From assembly GCF_022965805.1 (NCBI RefSeq), contig NW_027331510.1, positions 806,001 through 870,000 on the forward strand: a stretch of 64,000 nt of DNA, in the 5' to 3' direction. A program made the position numbers and the translations under genes. The notes beneath the pieces are model-generated. The model made no database searches. It had not been told where the DNA came from and was given only the letters and a program-made list of their open reading frames with translations. The stretch comes from Primulina eburnea (Eukaryota > Streptophyta > Magnoliopsida > Lamiales > Gesneriaceae). Below are positions 35,983 to 48,555 of the stretch, piece by piece. How positions within the stretch are numbered: position 1 is the first letter of the stretch; each line of letters begins with the position of its first letter.

Positions 35983-38900
35983 CTAGAACAACTCAGGATG
36001 CTCTGACCGCATGCGACTCTCTAGTTCCCAAGTAGCTTCTTCAGTACCTCGGCGCTGCCACTGCACTAAGACAAGAGGAATAGTCTTATTCCGCAGTACC
36101 TTATCCTTCCGGTCTAAGATCGAAACCGGTCTTTCTACAAAAGACAAATCCGGATTCAACTGAACTTCTGTCGGATGCAAAACATGGGACTCATCCGCTA
36201 CGTATCGTCTCAACAAGGACACATGAAACACATTGTGAACACTAGACAGATACGGTGGCAAGGCTAATCTGTAGGCCAAATCTCCCACACATTCCAAGAT
36301 CTCAAAAGGACCAATGAATCTCGGAGATAGCTTACCCTTGAGTCCAAATCTCAGAATCCTCCGAAAAGGTGATACCTTGAGAAACACTTTCTCGCCTGCA
36401 TCAAAATGAAGAGGCCTGCGCTTGGTGTTCGCATAACTCGCTTGTCGATCCTGAGCAGTCTTAATCCGCTGCTTGATCACAAGAACTTTATCCTTGGCCT
36501 GCTGAATCAATTCTGGACCCTCGACCTGTCGTTCTCCGACTTCCTCCCAGAACAGAGGAGTACGACAACGTCGACCATACAACGCTTCAAACGGAGACAT
36601 ACCAATACTCCTATGAAAGCTGTTGTTGTATGCAAACTCTATCAGTGGCAAATGATCCTGCCAAGCTGGCCCGAAATCCATCACACAAGACCTCAACATA
36701 TCCTCAAGCGTACGAATAGTCCTCTCTGACTGTCCGTCAGTCTCTGGGTGATACGCAGTACTCAAACTCAAAGTAGTGCCCAAAGCTTGCTGAAAGCTAC
36801 CCCAAAATCTAGACGTAAATCGAGGATCTCTGTCACTAACGATACTCACAGGCACACCATGAAACCGTACAATCTCCTGAATGTACAACCGTGCCATCCG
36901 ATCGAAAGTGAAATCTCTGTTATACGGAAGAAAATGGGCAGACTTGGTAAGCCGATCTACTACAACCCAGATAGCATCTCTATTCCCCACAGACATAGGC
37001 AAGTGAGTCACGAAGTCCATCGTGATATGCTCCCACTTCCACTCCGGAATAGGAAGATTCTGCAACAAACCTCCAGGTCGTCGATACTCTGCCTTTACCT
37101 GCTGACAGACCAGGCACTTGGAGACATACTGATAAACATTGCGTTTCATACCTTTCCACCAAAATCGAGTCCTTAAATCTTTATACATCTTGTTGCTCCC
37201 CGGATGAACACTCAACTTGCTACGATGAGCCTGGGACAAAATCTCCTCCCTCAAAGTGTCATCCTCCGGTACAACAACACGACCAGATAAGCACAAAAGA
37301 CCCTGAGACTGATAGTGGAAACCAGAAGTATTATCTCCATCAGCCAACCGAGCTAATTTCTGAACCTTAGAATCAGACATCTGAGCATCTCTAATCCGAG
37401 AGTACAACACTGGTTCAGACAAAATAGTAGCCACACGGATACTCTCTGATCCCTTCCGATGCTTATAATTGAATCCCATCGAACAGAAATCCTGAATAAT
37501 CCCAGATACAGCACAAGTCTGAAGAGCAGACAATCTCACCTTGCGACTAAGAGCATCAGCCGTGAGATTCGCAGATCCTGGATGATACTTGATCTCACAA
37601 TCATAATCCTTGAGTAGATCCATCCAGCGACGCTGACGCATGTTCAACTCTGCCTGAGTGAACAGATACTTCAAACTCTTATGATCGGTGAAAATCTCAA
37701 ATCGCTCACCATACAGATAATGGCGCCAGATTTTCAAAGCAAAAACGATCGCTGCTAATTCCAGATCATGAACAGGATAGTTCTCCTCATGAGGCTTCAA
37801 CTGCCTCGACGCATAAGCAATCACATGCTCATTCTGCATCAAAACACACCCTAGACCCTGCAAAGAGGCGTCGGTGTAAACACTAAAACCACCAGATCCA
37901 GCCGGTAAGGCCAAAACAGGCGCAGATGTCAACCGTCTGCGAAGCTCCAAGAAACTCTCTTCGCACTCTGATGTCCACTCAAATGAAACATCTTTCCGAG
38001 TGAGCTGAGTAAGTGGCTTAGCAATCTGAGAGAAGTTGACAATGAAGCGGCGATAATACCCAGCCAATCCCAGAAAACTGCGGATCTCGGCTACTGTCGT
38101 CGGACGCGACCAGTTCAATACCGCCTCCACCTTGCTCGGGTCAACTGAAACTCCCTCGCTAGAAATAACATGACCAAGGAATACAACCCTGTCAATCCAA
38201 AACTCGCATTTACTCAACTTCGCATAAAGCTGATTCTCGCGAAGTATCTGTAAAATAATTCTCAAGTGTTGTACGTGTTCTCGCTGATCACGCGAATAGA
38301 TTAAGATATCATCTATGAACACCACAACAAATTTATCCAAGAAGTCTCGAAATACCCGATTCATCAGATCCATAAAAACTGCTGGTGCATTCGTCACCCC
38401 AAAAGGCATAACCAGAAACTCATAATGCCCATACCGGGTCCTGAATGCAGTCTTTGATATATCTCCCTGATGAACTCGAAGTTGATGATAACCAGACCTT
38501 AAATCGATCTTGGAATACACAGAGGTACCTTGCAGTTGATCAAATAAATCATCAATCCGTGGCAACGGATACTTATTCTTTATCGTAGCACGATTCAACT
38601 GCCGATAATCTATGCAGAGCCGCATAGAACCATCCTTCTTTTTGACAAAAAGAACTGGTGCTCCCCACGGGGACACACTGGGTCGAATATACCCCTTGTC
38701 AAGAAGATCCTGCAACTGCTGTTTCAATTCTTGCATCTCTGATGGAGCTAAACGATAAGGAGCTCTGGAGATTGGTGCCGTGCCTGGCACTAAATCAATG
38801 CTGAAATCCACTTCCCGAACTGGAGGAAAACCAGGAATCTCCTCGGGAAAAACATCCGGAAAATCGCAAACCACTGGAATGTCACTGACCCCGACACTGT

Positions 38901-40410
38901 CTGCGGACGAATCAATAGCATAGATAAGGTAGCCTTCCCCGCCCGACTCTAAGGCACGACAGGCTTTCAGAGCAGAAACCACAGGCATCGGGGGTCGCGC
39001 TCCCTCTCCATAGAAAAACCAACTGTCGCCCTCCACTGGACGAAACTGCACGAACTTCTGGTAACAGTCCACAGTAGCTCTATACACAGTCAGCACATCT
39101 ATTCCCAGAATGCAATCAAAATCCTCCATCGCAAGAATCATCAAATTAGCAGTTAAGATATTACCCTCAAACTCTAGAGGACAACCCATCACTAGACGTT
39201 TAGCTAACACCGAATGACCCATCGGTGTGGAAACAGATACCACAATGTCCAAAGAAGTGAAAGGTAAAGCATGACGCTTAGCAAACCTCGCAGATATAAA
39301 TGAATGCGATGCACCAGTATCAATGAGAACGTAAGTAGGTAATCCACATAAATTACAAATACCTGCAATAACTCTCTCGTTCTCCTCAGCAGCCTGATCC
39401 TGGTTAAGAGCAAAGACCTGCCCTTGAGTACGCGGTCGGAGGTTAGAGCCCTGAGTAGACTGTCCCTGCTGTGGCCTCTGATGAACTGAAGCCTGAGAAC
39501 CAGATCCTGATCCTCCACCCATCTGTGGACAATCTCTCTTCATGTGGCCCATCTCACCGCACCTGAAACAAGCACCCGCAACTCTGCGACAACGCTCTGT
39601 CGGATGGTCCTTCCCGCAATGCTGACACGGGCCCTTCTTCTTCCCAAAATGGTGAACTCCTCCAGATCCAGAGGAAGAAGAAGTAGATCCAGCCTTCTTA
39701 AATGATTGGGCACGGGGACCCAAAGAACTAGTAGGACGAGCAGACTGCATGGCTCGACCCCTCAGCAAACTGCCCTCTGCCTGGCGACAACGGTTCACAA
39801 GGCCCTCATACGACGTCGGATCATCACAGACCACGACCCGATCATAAATCTCCTGATTGAGGCCCTGAAGAAAATGATTATACTTGGCCACCGCATTGTC
39901 ACTGACGTGCGGAACATATGGGAGCAACTCAAAGAACTTCTGCTGATACTCATCAACAGACAAACTCCCCTGCTTCAGATTGATCAACTCAATCGCCTTG
40001 GTCTGCAGAAGAGCTGGCGGAAAGTAAAGCAGCATGAAAGCAGCTCGGAAATCGGCCCAAAGAACTCGGCCCTGACGCTGAACTATCGGTGCAGAGGTAG
40101 ACCTCCACCACTTACGTGCACCGCCCTCCAGCAAGAAATCAAGGGTATCCATCTGCTGCTCCGCCGAGCACTGGAAAGACTTGAAACAGCTCTCCATCCT
40201 CTCAAGCCAGTTCTCCGCAACATCCGGAGTCTCGCCGCCCGAAAGAGGTTTCGGCCCCATCTGCAAGAACCTATGCATACTGAAACTCCGAGGCTCATCT
40301 CGTCGGTGTGGACGACGTTCCCGATGCTCTCGACGACGCTCCCGATCGTCGCGGTCTCCCCAGCGTCCCACGCTGCCATGACTACTAGCATCGTCGTCAA
40401 AACCAGACAT
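35983..40410 (-). CDS. Tekay-type gag-pol polyprotein, intact
   Basis: One open frame of 1,475 residues. Order: gag core (about 40-230); zinc knuckles C262-C265-H269-C274 and C281-C284-H289-C294; aspartic protease with LIDTGAS (D364); reverse transcriptase with [20 protein letters not shown] and FIDD (698-701, a variant of YVDD/YIDD); RNase H (D847, D909); integrase with H1062, H1069, C1099, C1102 zinc ligands and catalytic D1132, D1193, E1229 (35 residues between the last two); and a C-terminal chromodomain-like segment (about 1419-1475, ending EATWE...HPELF). All expected catalytic residues are visible and there is no stop or frameshift, so this copy may still be autonomous. The chromodomain-like end supports chromovirus (Tekay/Del) placement. 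Confidence 0.95.
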   Translation of the reverse strand: MSGFDDDASSHGSVGRWGDRDDRERRREHRERRPHRRDEPRSFSMHRFLQMGPKPLSGGETPDVAENWLERMESCFKSFQCSAEQQMDTLDFLLEGGARKWWRSTSAPIVQRQGRVLWADFRAAFMLLYFPPALLQTKAIELINLKQGSLSVDEYQQKFFELLPYVPHVSDNAVAKYNHFLQGLNQEIYDRVVVCDDPTSYEGLVNRCRQAEGSLLRGRAMQSARPTSSLGPRAQSFKKAGSTSSSSGSGGVHHFGKKKGPCQHCGKDHPTERCRRVAGACFRCGEMGHMKRDCPQMGGGSGSGSQASVHQRPQQGQSTQGSNLRPRTQGQVFALNQDQAAEENERVIAGICNLCGLPTYVLIDTGASHSFISARFAKRHALPFTSLDIVVSVSTPMGHSVLAKRLVMGCPLEFEGNILTANLMILAMEDFDCILGIDVLTVYRATVDCYQKFVQFRPVEGDSWFFYGEGARPPMPVVSALKACRALESGGEGYLIYAIDSSADSVGVSDIPVVCDFPDVFPEEIPGFPPVREVDFSIDLVPGTAPISRAPYRLAPSEMQELKQQLQDLLDKGYIRPSVSPWGAPVLFVKKKDGSMRLCIDYRQLNRATIKNKYPLPRIDDLFDQLQGTSVYSKIDLRSGYHQLRVHQGDISKTAFRTRYGHYEFLVMPFGVTNAPAVFMDLMNRVFRDFLDKFVVVFIDDILIYSRDQREHVQHLRIILQILRENQLYAKLSKCEFWIDRVVFLGHVISSEGVSVDPSKVEAVLNWSRPTTVAEIRSFLGLAGYYRRFIVNFSQIAKPLTQLTRKDVSFEWTSECEESFLELRRRLTSAPVLALPAGSGGFSVYTDASLQGLGCVLMQNEHVIAYASRQLKPHEENYPVHDLELAAIVFALKIWRHYLYGERFEIFTDHKSLKYLFTQAELNMRQRRWMDLLKDYDCEIKYHPGSANLTADALSRKVRLSALQTCAVSGIIQDFCSMGFNYKHRKGSESIRVATILSEPVLYSRIRDAQMSDSKVQKLARLADGDNTSGFHYQSQGLLCLSGRVVVPEDDTLREEILSQAHRSKLSVHPGSNKMYKDLRTRFWWKGMKRNVYQYVSKCLVCQQVKAEYRRPGGLLQNLPIPEWKWEHITMDFVTHLPMSVGNRDAIWVVVDRLTKSAHFLPYNRDFTFDRMARLYIQEIVRFHGVPVSIVSDRDPRFTSRFWGSFQQALGTTLSLSTAYHPETDGQSERTIRTLEDMLRSCVMDFGPAWQDHLPLIEFAYNNSFHRSIGMSPFEALYGRRCRTPLFWEEVGERQVEGPELIQQAKDKVLVIKQRIKTAQDRQASYANTKRRPLHFDAGEKVFLKVSPFRRILRFGLKGKLSPRFIGPFEILECVGDLAYRLALPPYLSSVHNVFHVSLLRRYVADESHVLHPTEVQLNPDLSFVERPVSILDRKDKVLRNKTIPLVLVQWQRRGTEEATWELESRMRSEHPELF

Positions 40411-40476
40411 CTCTACAAAAAGTCACCAGAGATTAGACCCAAAAGAACAGTTCTAAATCCCAAAATCTTAATGCAT

Positions 40477-40488
40477 GCTCTGATACCA
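40477..40488 (-). other. Primer binding site (initiator tRNA-Met type)
   Basis: On the minus strand TGGTATCAGAGC, 4 nt from the 5' LTR end at 40493. This is the standard initiator-Met site of plant Ty3 chromoviruses. Confidence 0.85.
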
Positions 40489-40492
40489 TAAA

Positions 40493-41835
40493 TGTAGTGA
40501 CCCGTTCCAGAATCACCTACTAATCAGAACTTAAGCATGCAATTAACTTAATAAAACTGAATCAGATAAACAGCGGAAAAACAACATATACAGCCCGATC
40601 GAATCAGTAAGTACGAATACTAAAACAACCAAATCAAACTAAATCCCAAGAATAAAATACCAGCAACTACAGGTCAACCCCTGCTAGCTCCCTGTCCTCT
40701 CCCTCCTGGACCGTCCAACCTGAGACCTGCCCCATCGAATAGGGTGTCCAAAACAGAGATAAACCGAGGACGTGAGCATAAAACGCTCAGTACCGAAAGA
40801 ATGAGTATACAAGACTATGACATGCATGTATGCAAAATGTACTGGATACCAGGGTCTGGGTATAACGAAAAACTGCTCAGGCAAATGACGTCAAGGTATG
40901 TAGCACTCTGCGCCGTCGCACCAGGAGGTGGCTCCCATACCATAAACCTGTGGATATACCGGTATCCTGACCACCGTCGGCCAACGGGGTCCAACCATCC
41001 ACAACAACCGAGGGCTGAGCACCCTCTGAACAGGCTATCTCAAAAGATAAACAGGCCCAACATGATTATGCAAATGCCGCATAATAAACCATGCATCATA
41101 TGTCAGATAATAATGCAACACATAAACATGCAACACATAGTAAAGCATACTCAACCAGGATATCTCGGATAGTACTTCCGTACCTCAAACCAGTAGATCC
41201 TAGTAATCAGCCCTAGAATCAAGCCTACAATCCAAGTGATACCATATCACTAAACCACATCTAAAAGCCTTAACTAGACTAATAGATACTTCCAAATCTC
41301 AAGGGAACCTAGAACCATACCTGCGTCCGTAGTCAGCCCACTGATGCCGCTAGCTCCCAACTAGAGCACAGCTCCGCTACAAAGCCAGTAGCTCCCTGCT
41401 AGTGCCCGAACCTCGGGAAAAGCTAGAAACCCATCACAAACGACTAAAACGCTCTGGAACTCTCGGAATTGGTAATTGAAAAGTGAAGCCTCGCGCCTCT
41501 ATTTATAGACGACGATCGGACGATCCGATCCACTTCGGAAGATCCGATCCTGTGCACTTCGGACGATCCGATCCACTTCGGACGTTCCGAACTCTGCATG
41601 TCTTCCACGTGTCCAGCCACCTGTCTTCGGACGATCCGAACCTCTTCGGACGATCCGAACCCTGACACGGTCTACTGTTGACAAGACTCGGTCTGACACC
41701 GAACCGAACGGTCCATCCGAACCCACTTCGGACGATCCGAACCTCTTCGGACGGTCCGATCCTGGTTCGTTCCTTCCGAACTCGCAGAATATAATTAATC
41801 CAATAATTACTCAATTTAGGCATCGGGATACTACA
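40493..41835 (-). repeat. 5' LTR of the Tekay-type element
   Basis: 1,343 bp, the same length as the 3' LTR and nearly identical to it. It carries the same TATA box (41499-41508) and motif array (41512-41764). Confidence 0.92.
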
Positions 41836-41840
41836 GTAAG

Positions 41841-42923
41841 TATGGATTCTGTCTCCCTACTTTATTTTACCAGGAACTTTGAACAGCTTGAACTAGGGAC
41901 AAAATTATACATTTGTCGATCCATGAGAAGATTTGTGATTAACTGTGGAGAGCGGCCGAGACACCGTGAAAACACTGGTGATCAATGAGAAGATTAATAG
42001 TAGAGGAGCAAGAAAATATAAGTGGAAATTGGATCTCAACCTTCCCATGTTGGTATGTTTTTGGATCAAGAGTACTGAGGGTGGATTACATGCGCATGCA
42101 TGTTATGTATGATATTTATATTGCTAATGGTCCCATAAAAAGAACTACTTAACTTTGTTAATCATCATCGTATATGTCTAAGAATTAAATTAATTAATGA
42201 AACGACTCCAATTAATTATTTGTATAATTCTCTAGCACATTTTCTACGTTTTTAATAAAGTAGAAGACATGCATGATTGATGTTTGGTAACACGTCAAGA
42301 AATATAACGTGGAAAGATTGTAAAAGCTCATTTCATGCTTAAAAATTAAAATTAGAAAAATGAAATATACCACGCATCACTTTTGTGATAATACTTACAA
42401 GCAATGTATCTATATAAATCATAAAAAGCATTATTAACCAACCTTGAAAAATATAATAATTTAAAAAAATTCAAATATATATATATACATCTACTATTTT
42501 ATATCTGTATTAGCGAGACGAATCATTCATATTCATATTTATAATTTTGATATAAAAACTGATTTAAGATTAGTTTGATGAACCATGATAAAAATAAAAA
42601 TAAAAATTTTACGTAAGTTTGAAATTGTTTATTCCCGATGATATTTGTGATTGAAATTTAAAAATAAAAGGTCCCCTACATGTGCGTGTTTGAGAAATAA
42701 ATTAGATTAATGTCAGGGAAACAATTTAGCCTCCTCCTCCTCCTCCTCCTAGCTCTGGTATCCCCGACTGTCTCACCTGTGCAGACATTTGTCTTCTCCA
42801 GCGACCTTTTTGTTTGCAAAAGTAAATCTTTTCTTGTGGGAAAATGTAGCTTCTCTTTCCTTTCTCGTAGATTTTTTTTCTTTTTATTATTGGAAAGAAG
42901 AAGAGAGACGCGTACTCTGGATG
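41841..42923. promoter_or_regulatory. GLE1 copy 3 proximal upstream region
   Basis: Right part of the split intergenic region, equivalent to 16756-17835. The CTC repeat at 42731-42750 is one unit longer than in unit 1. Presumably holds the GLE1 promoter and 5' leader. Confidence 0.5.
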
Positions 42924-45900
42924 ATGGTGTTGTCAAAATTCAGGGGAGCCGTTAATTTGGAACTTCGATGTCCACCACATATTAATGGAATGACGGAGGA
43001 TCCACAACCTGATTGGAACTTTGACAACTTACTATCAGAGCTTGATACGATTGAAAAGAAGCTCATCGCGAATTTAGATCTTCCTGTACCTTTTGACAAG
43101 AAACAGCCTAGGTAAATTTTTTATTTTGCTTCATTATATGAAGTTTATTGGTGATAACTTTGTTTTACTCATTCAGAAACTTGAGAGCTTCAAAGAAGAA
43201 TTATTGCAGCACAGGAGGATTTGTGATGCATGTGTCAGATCATGGATTGGGTTTTTCTGATAGTGACACTGAAGAAGAGGTTGTTAACACATCCATGTTT
43301 TCAGGCAGAAGATTTGGTTTCGATGAATTCTATATGAGGTTTGTACTTGACTACTTATCAAATAAGAAATAAGTGAAATACTTGAAGTGCAAATCACTCA
43401 TTACGAAGTATTATCTCCATATTCCGTCTTATTGTTTTCGTAGTTTTTGTTATGAGGCCATCTTCCTCTCCTTGTAAGTGAAAAATTGAATCATTTGTCT
43501 TTCTCATATCTATCACTATGTGAATGAGATGGAAATATTATCATAGAGTGAATTTCGGAAAGATTTATTAAACAATAAACATTACCATGTTGATTACTCC
43601 ATTGTATGAAATACAATTTTTTTCTGGTAAAATTCTTGTTGTTTCTGCAAGGACTTATTTTTTCGATTAATAGGCTTGTTGGATTAAATACTCATTATTT
43701 TCCCTTCATGATTAACAAGTTGACATGTTCTTTAATTCTTAGTGTACACCAGGTTGTTGATCACCCTTTTTTTTGCTTGCAGTGATGATTCTGATTATGA
43801 GTTGTCTGTTGATGCTCAATGTCATTTGATGGATAAAGTGGGATTAGCAGAAGGTGCACTCCATGAGCTAAATCATGAATTTCAGCTTTATGTTTCGGTG
43901 AGTAGACATACTTGATGTGTGTGTGATGATTTGAGAAAAGGATATCAACGAGGTTAACAACTCTGAACTCTCTTTTTCCATCAACTCTAATTTTCATGAT
44001 GGATTAGTGCGTGTTTGATCTTAATTTTTTCATTTATTCTTTTAACATCATGGGACTAATAGTTGTTGACCTTTCTTCTCATTTTTCTGACAACAGGAGG
44101 AAGTGAGAAATAAAATATCAATCTTAGAGACAAATTTGGTTACGGAGAATGAGAAGTTTGCTTGTGAAATTGCTAATATCGATAAGCATAAAAGAACACA
44201 GCAAGAGAGGGGGCGAAAATTTGGTTTGCAGTATCAACGTACAATGTACGACCTTTTAAATTGCATACCTCGACTCTTAATTTTCGTTATGTTTCCTATA
44301 TTTAAATGTTGAAATGGGTTTGAGACCCGGCATATTTTATGTATGCTATGAAGATGTTCTTTCTTTTAGCAACTTCCTTTGGAGTTTCTCCTATAATAAG
44401 TGGCTGCTTGAAAGCCAATGTGGAAACTCTTCCTTTTGAAAAATCTTGTATCTGTAGTTGTACTACCTGATAACTCATAGTATCTATTGGTAATGGGAAG
44501 TAACACTTATCTTGTAATTGACTACCTGACAAAACTCATCAGATTTGTTACTGTTTTGAGATTATAAAGTTCCATGACACTTGTGACAATTGGAAGGTCA
44601 TTAAGGTGTACATATATGATTGGCATATGAATTCAATTTATCTGAAAATTGTTTAAACTATCTATGATCTACATCTCAATTATGATGAACTTGATATGAT
44701 TTTTCACGGCTCAGAAATTCTTTCAAGTGTTTAGCGAGGCTTTCAAGGTTGAGTTCCTATTATGTCTACTCCGATAATTTGAATAGAATGAGAATACTGT
44801 GGTTAAGACTTTATTGAATTATGGCAGTGCAGAAGCACTTGATAATCACCTTACAGCTGTACAAAGAGATCATGAGCACATATCACAACTAGAAGAGAAA
44901 AGAATAAGAGACGACGCAGCTCGTGAAGAGGCTAAATGGAAAGAGAAGGCTCTCATAGAAGAAAAAATACGTCAAGAAATGATCAAAGTTGAAGAAGAGG
45001 TTCTTTCCGCACCTATATCATTTAAATATTTTTTGTATCTAAACATGATGTATGCTTATTGGCGTTCATCGTCTATATAATTCTTTTATTTCTTTTTCTG
45101 TTACGGCAACTAGACAATCTTATCTCAAATTAAGACAGCCCTTACTGTAATAGAAAAATGATTCTATTGAATTCATAAATATTTTCATGAGCCTTTGGGA
45201 ATTTGTTTTTCCCCCGTGGAAATGAGGCAGATGTGACAGACATTCATATATGTATGGTTTTTCTGTCCATTACTTCTTATGTACAAACATAAAAACGAGA
45301 ACAAACTTTTAATTGATGAAAAATCTTCAGATATCCCAGCATGGTATTGTCTTCCGTATCTTACTGTCATGTTGTGTATGCATCTATCTGAAAGTTTCCA
45401 ACCATTGGAAAATTGCTCAGAAAGAAATTGTTTCTAAATTATACACCAAATGATGGATGATCCATTTCATGCATTCGATTTGCCAAGAAAAACAGTTGTA
45501 GCTATGTGAATATGCATACATCGTCCACGATTTGTTTTGTATCTTAAATAACTGTTTTTTTGTCTGGTATTTTTGGATCAATGTAGGCTAGGTTACAAGC
45601 TGAGACAGCTGAAATGGCTGAAGTGGCTGCCGAAGCTGAGAAGCAGTATGTTGAAGAAAAGAAGCAAGCTGATGAAGCAGCTGCAACCAAAAATGCTGTT
45701 GAAACTTTAAGAAATGGTGTTCTCATGGTACTGGATTATTCGAAGAAAACTCTTGGGCAGGTTGCGGCTACAGTGTCTAACGATAAGAAACGGGTTCCAT
45801 TATCAGGTATTTGGGGACTTTGTTATGTTGATAAATAAGAATTTTCATTTTGTCCCCCATTCTAATATGAAGTTTGACTGAGTCTATTTGACAGAAAGAC

Positions 45901-47966
45901 ATATGACCAGAACTTCAAAAAATGCTTTAGAATTGGAGGATAAAAGACTACAGATTTATGAAAAGTTGACGTCTGAAAATGAGGCTATTAAAGGAAGTTC
46001 TAATCAGGTAAATCATTATGGATTATTCGAATTTCAAATTCTTAGATTACTGTATTGTACATTTAAATATCTTAACAGGTTTATAGAATCATTTGTCCAA
46101 AATAAGTAAGGCACATAAGGTGGTCGCAACTCTGAAAAGATCACTGCATGCTAGAGTAAATTGTGTTTGGTGGTTCTTAGGATTCATTATATGTCTGTGA
46201 TGTTGTTCATGAGCACAATTTCAATGATATGACATTTATGAACCACAATTGTCTGTCCAATCCAGGGTAAGCGAAGAACTGGACAGAATTTCAATAGGCT
46301 GATTAAAACCATCTCTGCTACTGTAGAAAATGTCAGGTTAGTAAACCAATAAGTCTTTCAGTTAGTTGTTCAATAGCTTTTATTTTCTTCTGATAAAATA
46401 TCTTATGTTATGTGTGAATTACACATTTTTGTTTTTTTTTTCAACAAAACAAAAGCAGATGAGTTGGTCAATATAATCAGCAGTCCGGAATATCCTCAGT
46501 CCCTCAGTATCCTGTCCTTCGCAGAAAAGGTACTGTTATTATCACTTGAAGGAGTTATGTGTTTTCATTTATTTGTTTGAATATATAAGAGATTTGATAT
46601 TTAGTATATTTAGGAGGAAGAAAATTACATCGTCATGCTCAGAGAATGTCTGATAAATGTGTGTTTACTGAGGGAGTCGTGATGTTTACAGGTGGTCTTC
46701 AACTGTGAAAGTTCTCAAAAGAGCGACGGATTTATTTTTTCCTGTAGTCGTGTCATTGTTCTCGTCACCTCCAAGGTAAACTCTGCTGTGAAGAATTCCA
46801 TTGCCACTTATTATCTAATGATTCTAGTTAGTTATTATGAAATCAATTGTTCGCTACAAAGTCCTTTTATGTTCTCTTCTTTTTTGTAAGACAATTCATC
46901 TTTGTGTCTGGATTTGTATGCTCGTGTCCATTGAAGCAGCAATTCAACATGTTGATCCTTGAAAATATGTTGTTTGTTAACTTTTTTCATTGAATACAGA
47001 TTCCATTAGCTTTGGACATTCTCTTGGCGGAGTTGAACAGAGTCTGCATGTACACTGTGCCCAAATTTGTAGAATACTCTCCGGTAATAAATCTAATTCG
47101 GTGTTTTAAGCATTTGTTTTTTGTGTGTTTTCTATTTTTCTTTCTTATGGTTTTCTGATGTAAAAGTATGGGCAGTTTCATTTAATTTTAAAGTTCTCTT
47201 CAAGAGTCATATGAAATTATTGGACTCGTTCAGAAACATTCTTGTTCTCTTTTGGCTTTTTGACAGAACTGCTGTAAATTGTTACCATATTTATGTTATA
47301 TGTAACAGGTATATTTTCAAACCAGAGAAGCTTATTTCAAAGTTATTGGCTACAAGGAAATGGATGAAAAGATCGAGAGCACTGATAGTTATGTAGAGAG
47401 GATGAGTTCAATCATGAGACTCTATGGAGCTTTAGTGCAGGTTTGGTGCTCCATCTCTACTTGAGTTTTTAACCAAAATCTTCCAATGCATTTTACTGGT
47501 ATGATACAAGCCTGAGTTCTGATAGTCTTGTTTTGACAGACTGAAATTGGTGGCTTTCAGAATCTCCATGGACTTAACGAAGGTTGGGCATGGCTTGCAA
47601 GTTTTCTAAATTCTCTTCCGGCTAATCTTTATACCGCAGTTGCACTTCAACATTTTCTTGAAGTAAGCTGGCATTTGCCTTTTCACATTTTTTTATATTT
47701 GATGCATAAGTAAGAAGTCATTTACGAATGTCCAGATGTCTGGATATGCCCTTTACCGAAGATACAGAAATCAATTTGACAAGTTGCTGAGGATTATTGC
47801 CCAAGACTTCCTCAAAGCACTAAAAGAAGGCAATTCGGATTCAGTAAATGCCAAGCTGATCAAGGTGAAAACGTCTATCATTAATTACATAGAATCAAGC
47901 CAGTTCAAGAAGGAACCAGAAGGATTGCAACTGAGAGACCATTTGGATTCGAATGATTTTTTTTGA
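42924..47966 (+). CDS. GLE1: GLE1 homologue copy 3, all 14 exons, damaged exon 9 acceptor
   Basis: Same structure as copy 2 at an offset of 25,088-25,089 bp. Exons 9-14 are 46448-46529, 46692-46775, 47000-47083, 47309-47440, 47540-47662 and 47736-47966. The model gives 641 residues if exon 9 is joined normally. It shares the CAACAA acceptor before exon 9 with copy 2, so the same truncation or 11-residue deletion is predicted. Differences from copy 2 are small: KFGLQYQ for KFDLQYQ in exon 4, IAQDF for IARDF in exon 14, and an exon 8 donor GTTAGT instead of GTCAGT. The retrotransposon end lies about 1.09 kb upstream of the start. Confidence 0.85.
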
Positions 47967-48555
47967 TGTTCCATTTTTTGACATCTATTGATGTGCGGTT
48001 CATCTGATCAATCATGTGCCAATTAGTGTTGCTGGACTACTAGAACACGAAAGCCAAACGTCGGGAAATGTTACCTAATTTGACTACATCCTCTTGAATA
48101 ATGGAGATCCTCCCAAATTTGAAGTGCTCCCAAAATTATACTCCATGACCAAAGAACACACAAAAGGGCGGTTGAGAAGATTTTTTTTTTCTTTCGCAAA
48201 TTCGTTGTTCTGAATTGAATTTTTGTTTTTGCAGCGGAGAGCATACGTATACTACTAGCAATTTTTTTTAGGAATTATCGAGCAATACATGTGGATTGTC
48301 AAACAAAATATGGAACTTTTCCGTTGTACTACAGCATTATGTAAAACAAGGTAGATCGAATCCCAATTTAGTTATTGTCGTACATCAATCAAATCCAACT
48401 GATATTTTGAGCTTCTCTATTTATTTCAAATATTTCTTTTGGAACATATAAATTTCAAGAAAAAGTAACAAAAATGAGATACATTTGACTCGCTGCTACT
48501 GTCTGGATTGAGGGCTCTGTAGCTTGATTTGATGCTTCAATGTAATTATTCTTAT
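47967..48555. other. GLE1/RGLG convergent intergenic region, copy 3
   Basis: 3' flanks of the convergent genes. No additional gene is seen. Confidence 0.7.

Larger units (their letters stand above)
34499..41835 (-). mobile_element. Complete Tekay-type Ty3 chromovirus
   Basis: 7,337 bp flanked by the 5-bp target duplication GTAAG (34494-34498 and 41836-41840). The empty site is visible in unit 1, where AAACAGTAAGTATGG runs uninterrupted near 16748. The two LTRs are 1,343 bp each. The primer site, the uninterrupted gag-pol frame and the polypurine tract are all present on the minus strand. I noticed one LTR difference (G at about 35433 against C at about 41427), so insertion is very recent and postdates the segmental duplication. 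Confidence 0.95.
21111..46199. repeat. Segmental repeat unit 2 (17.75 kb plus 7.3-kb insertion)
   Basis: Second unit, colinear with units 1 and 3. It is longer only because of the Tekay-type element at 34499-41835 with its target duplication. Differences from unit 3 are few: single bases and microsatellite length. Confidence 0.95.

Noticed and set aside
39706..40491. Plus-strand open frame of 261 codons
   Set aside because: It is antisense to the gag part of the Tekay-type polyprotein, with no recognisable domain. A shadow of a real coding region.
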